Source: Dendrocalamus latiflorus
Taxonomy: Eukaryota > Streptophyta > Magnoliopsida > Poales > Poaceae
Direction of reading: 5' to 3'
DNA: 64,000 bases
NCBI GenBank assembly: GCA_017311315.1
Contig: CM029669.1
Location: 18,077,102-18,141,101 of the forward strand
Position 1 is the stretch's first letter. Each line of letters begins with the position of its first letter. A program made the translations under genes and the position numbers. The notes below the pieces were generated by a model, which saw only the letters and a list, made by a program, of their open reading frames with translations, did no database searches and was not told where the DNA came from. Positions 61,297-64,000 of the stretch are shown in pieces.

Positions 61297-61758
61297 TCAT
61301 AAACCTGGGGGGATTCCGGCCCCCCCAGGGCATCCACGTCGCCCCCGCCCGCGCGGCCGCCTGGCGCGTGGCGGGGGAAATTTTGGTACGGCCGGCTGAG
61401 GTGATTCCCTCATATTTTCCGAAAATTACGTAAAGGTCCTTTTTCCTCGCGAAAAGGTCCCTGGTAATTTTTTTTCACCCAAATTTTTGCAGGATAGCGC
61501 CCCGCAGATTTCTAAATTACGTACGGGTCCTCGTTTATTACGTACAGGCCCTCGGTTTTTTACAAAAAAAACCTTTTACTTTCCCATTTATTACGTACAG
61601 GCCCTCGGTTTTTCCGAAAAAACCCTTTGACTTTTTCAAAAATACACATGTGCCCTCGATTTTTTAATTTTTTTTTCAAACTCCTCACGGATTATCGCCT
61701 CTTTTACTTCGATACACACGGTGGCTGGCGCGGCGTGTCGCCGCGCCTATGAGGCTAG
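61297..61758 (+). mobile_element. Mini-Helitron, copy 3
   Basis: Starts TCATAAACC after an A and ends CTAG before a T. A perfect hairpin GGCGCGGCG/CGCCGCGCC (61727-61747) precedes the CTAG end by seven bases. The interior is collinear with copy 2, and an ATTACGTACAGGCCCTCGG phrase is duplicated (about 61537 and 61590). No coding capacity, so it depends on an autonomous Helitron elsewhere. Confidence 0.85.
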
Positions 61759-61929
61759 TTGGATTTGCTCCAAGACGGAGTGGGGATGTGGTAAAGGTTA
61801 GAGATACATTTAGGGGCGTACTACTATAGATCGACACCTAAATGTTCTTGTATATGGTTGCATCCAAGATTATGAAAACCCAATAATAATGTTTTCTTTG
61901 TAGGAAATTGATTGTGGATTCCTTATTAT

Positions 61930-62195
61930 TGCATGATCAATATGGCTTCAGCTTATTTTTGCACTATTCATAAATTTCGTCTTTTTCTGAACTTTTGGCT
62001 TTTTTTGAGTTTTTTTACCGGTTTTTTTCCTCGTATTTGTTTATATTATACGTGATGGGCTAATATGTTTTTTCTATTTTTAAATTTTTTAAAATTTAAT
62101 TATGGTAAATAAGCCTCTGTCAGCTACAGTGCTTTTTTCAGCCAGCTACAGTGTTTTCAGTCATAAGCCATGAGGCTTTCAGCCAAACCGATCAC
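61930..62195 (+). repeat. AT-rich MITE-like repeat family B, copy 4
   Basis: Contains CTTCAGCTTATTTTTGCAC, CGTATTTGTTTATATTATACG, GTGATGGGCTAATATG, a TATTTTTAAATTTT tract and CAGCTACAGTG copies, collinear with copies 2 and 3. Confidence 0.75.
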
Positions 62196-62752
62196 CACCT
62201 AATTGCTATGTTTCTCTCTCTTTCAATTCCAGCTATATATGTTGGCTATGGTGAAATTGAATCTGTCAATTTATTGACAAGACAGACCATTGTGTGTTGC
62301 GAGTGTAACTGTCATGTTCATTCTGTACTGCTTGCAAATGCTAATCATTTTATTGGTTTTGATTGTACTAATGAAATTGTCAGCACTGTTCACCTTAGAA
62401 TAAAATAATTTCCATCATTGCATCAAAATATCTTGATTTAATTAGCTTGTTCAGGATATATTCCATTCCACTGAAATTTGTAATAAATAAATGAAATAGT
62501 TATTAATAATTTCGTTATGCAGGTACACTACCTTTCTCTTTTTTTTTTAACTCTACATTAACAACACATATTGGCCCTTGTTTTTTTCGGCTAGGCAGTT
62601 GTTTTTGTACACTGAGATATACCAGCTAGCTAACATCAGCAAGCTTCCATATATCCAACGCCATCTCTTCGACAGAATCTACACCCTCTCACCCTCACCC
62701 CCACCACATGATACAATCACATGATACAATCCTAAAGAAAGCTGCTAAAACC
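62196..62752. other. Intergenic spacer
   Basis: No gene recognised. A plus frame at 62151-62408 starts inside repeat B and has no family resemblance. Confidence 0.5.
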
Positions 62753-62755
62753 TAA

Positions 62756-63066
62756 GGTTCTATTTGTATTGTCTTTTACTGATAGTTTTAGCTGTAGTTT
62801 TTAAAAGCTGCTGAAAATAAATAGTAATAGCTAAAAGAAGTGACTTTTAGAAGGATGGGGCAAACCGTGAAAAAGTGATGGAGAGATGCGTGTATATGAC
62901 GGGAGCGAGAGGAGTGGGATATGTAATGCACTTGTGACCTTTTGCTTTATCTCCAGAGCAAGACAGGCGCGAGAGGAATAGAGAAATCACTTTGAGAAAC
63001 CAGATGTTCGTATTAACTTTTTTTTAACTCTTGAAATCAGAAGTAGAAATTATTATAAATAGACCC
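62756..63066. mobile_element. Probable Tourist-like MITE upstream of the IDD gene
   Basis: A 311-bp block with ends GGTTCTATTTGTA and, inverted, GGGTCTATTTATA. It is flanked by TAA (62753-62755 and 63067-63069). Non-coding. Its right end lies about 370 bp before the IDD start codon, so it forms part of that promoter region. Confidence 0.65.
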
Positions 63067-63250
63067 TAAAGCCGATAGAAAGCTGCCTTTCCCTCTCCCT
63101 TTGGTGTTGTCTGTGCAGCAGCAAAGCCAAAAAAAAAAAAACTACTCTAAAGACCTTTTCCTTCCCCGGCCTCTCAACTCCTAGCGGTATTCACATCTCC
63201 CCCTCTTGTTTATTCTTCCCATCTCCGGTTTCCCCTCCCTGCTTCCCGCT

Positions 63251-63257
63251 TATATAG
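63251..63257 (+). promoter_or_regulatory. Candidate TATA box of the IDD gene
   Basis: TATATAG lies 189 bases before the IDD start codon, followed by a pyrimidine/purine-mixed leader. Spacing is plausible for a plant promoter with a 5' UTR of about 150 bases. It is inferred from position only. Confidence 0.4.
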
Positions 63258-63439
63258 AGATTTTGTCAATTCTAGTGATCCATTCCTATCACCCGGGCTT
63301 GTGATCACAAACAAGAACACACAAATTCGGAAGACAGAAAAGGGGAAGTGAGGAGGGAGAGGTTTAATTCCGTGGCTTTGCTGTTTGGGTGCCTTTGATC
63401 TATTATCAAGTAATAAGAGCTCCAGTGTGCACTGCCAAC

Positions 63440-64000
63440 ATGTTGAGTTCTCGCGCGCCGACGGCCGTGCCGCCTCCGGAGGCGGCCCCTGCCCCACCGG
63501 AGCCGTTCCGGTCACTGCAGATCGCTACGACCGCCGCCGCCGCCAGCGCTGCCGCGAAGAAGAGGCGGCGGCCAGCCGGCACTCCTGGTAAGTGTAGTGG
63601 AGCACGCGCACATCCAATTACAACACATAGGCTAGGGAAGAAGGAAATCTTTCAATTCTTGCATATCTAGCTTGTGACAATGGCGATGGTTGCGCGGCAG
63701 ACCCGGACGCGGAGGTGGTGTCGCTGTCGCCGCGGACGCTGCTGGAGTCTGACCGGTACGTGTGCGAGATCTGCAACCAGGGGTTTCAGCGCGACCAGAA
63801 CCTGCAGATGCACCGGCGGCGGCACAAGGTGCCGTGGAAGCTGTTGAAGCGGGAGGCCGGCGAGGCGGTGCGGAAGCGGGTGTTCGTGTGCCCGGAGCGG
63901 CAGTGCCTGCACCACGACCCCTCCCACGCGCTCGGCGACCTCGTCGGCATCAAGAAGCACTTCCGCCGCAAGCACAGCGGCCACCGCCAGTGGGCCTGCT
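63440..64000 (+). CDS. INDETERMINATE-domain C2H2 zinc-finger protein, 3' end beyond window
   Basis: A nuclear transcription factor of the IDD family. Exon 1 (63440-63587) encodes MLSSRAPTAVPPPEAAP, an Ala/Pro-rich stretch and the basic KKRRRP nuclear signal. A GT-AG intron (63588-63700) follows, and exon 2 opens in phase with DPDAEVVSLSPRTLLESDR. The first zinc finger is CEIC...HRRRH within NQGFQRDQNLQMH. The second begins CPERQCLHHDP and continues ALGDLVGIKKHFRRKH. The text SGHRQWAC points to the third finger just past the window. The KLLKRE linker, LVGIKKHFRRKHS and the short exon 1 match the SGR5/IDD14-16 (LPA1-like) branch, which is linked to gravitropism and shoot angle. That subclass is an inference from memory. 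The start is chosen because it matches that branch's usual MLSS opening. Confidence 0.92.

Overview
The window is plant nuclear DNA, almost certainly rice (Oryza) or a close grass relative. The genes are intron-rich with GC-rich 5' coding exons, the intergenic space is AT-rich, and grass-type transposons are dense (Ty1/copia, CACTA, Mutator-like, hAT, Helitron, Tourist-like MITEs). No bacterial, organellar or viral gene organisation is present. Species and chromosome are inferred from gene and repeat style, not from a search.

Only three host genes can be supported. (1) At the left edge (about 3-4513, + strand) lies nearly all of the gene for the second subunit of DNA polymerase epsilon (DPB2/POLE2 type). 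It lacks only its first few codons. I place 13 exons that join in one frame for 529 codons plus stop. One intron (1552-1817) has AT-AC ends and a perfect minor-spliceosome branch site. (2) In the middle (19742-21418, - strand) is a five-exon gene for a 345-residue protein whose C-terminus resembles plant XRI1-like proteins. (3) At the right edge (63440 to beyond 64000, + strand) is the start of an INDETERMINATE-domain C2H2 zinc-finger gene of the SGR5/IDD14-16 type. A decayed HAK/KUP/KT potassium-transporter 3' fragment lies at 17778-18564.

The rest is mobile-element territory. A complete, apparently young Ty1/copia element (5720-10701; perfect 5-bp target duplication, near-identical LTRs, one intact 1326-codon gag-pol frame) sits just 3' of DPB2. 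A two-ended but degenerate CACTA (En/Spm) element fills 48776-56965, with a decayed TNP2 transposase and a second transposon gene, both on the minus strand. CACTA remnants with the same palindromic subterminal motif lie at 11597-12480 and 41190-42311. Smaller elements include two hAT-type elements with perfect 8-bp target duplications (36276-36750 and 37335-38777), two Mutator-type elements with perfect 9-bp duplications (40333-40924 and 43798-44349), a third long inverted repeat (about 21790-22345), three related mini-Helitrons, three Tourist-like MITEs, four copies of another short AT-rich repeat, and a solo-LTR-like insertion (34973-35664).

The three genes do not form a functional unit; DPB2 acts in replication, the XRI1-like gene possibly in DNA repair or meiosis, and the IDD gene in transcription. 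I found no convincing new biological system. The most unusual signals are the AT-AC intron, the internal structure of the large CACTA element, the GC-rich cargo of the 1.4-kb hAT element, and the three matching mini-Helitrons.
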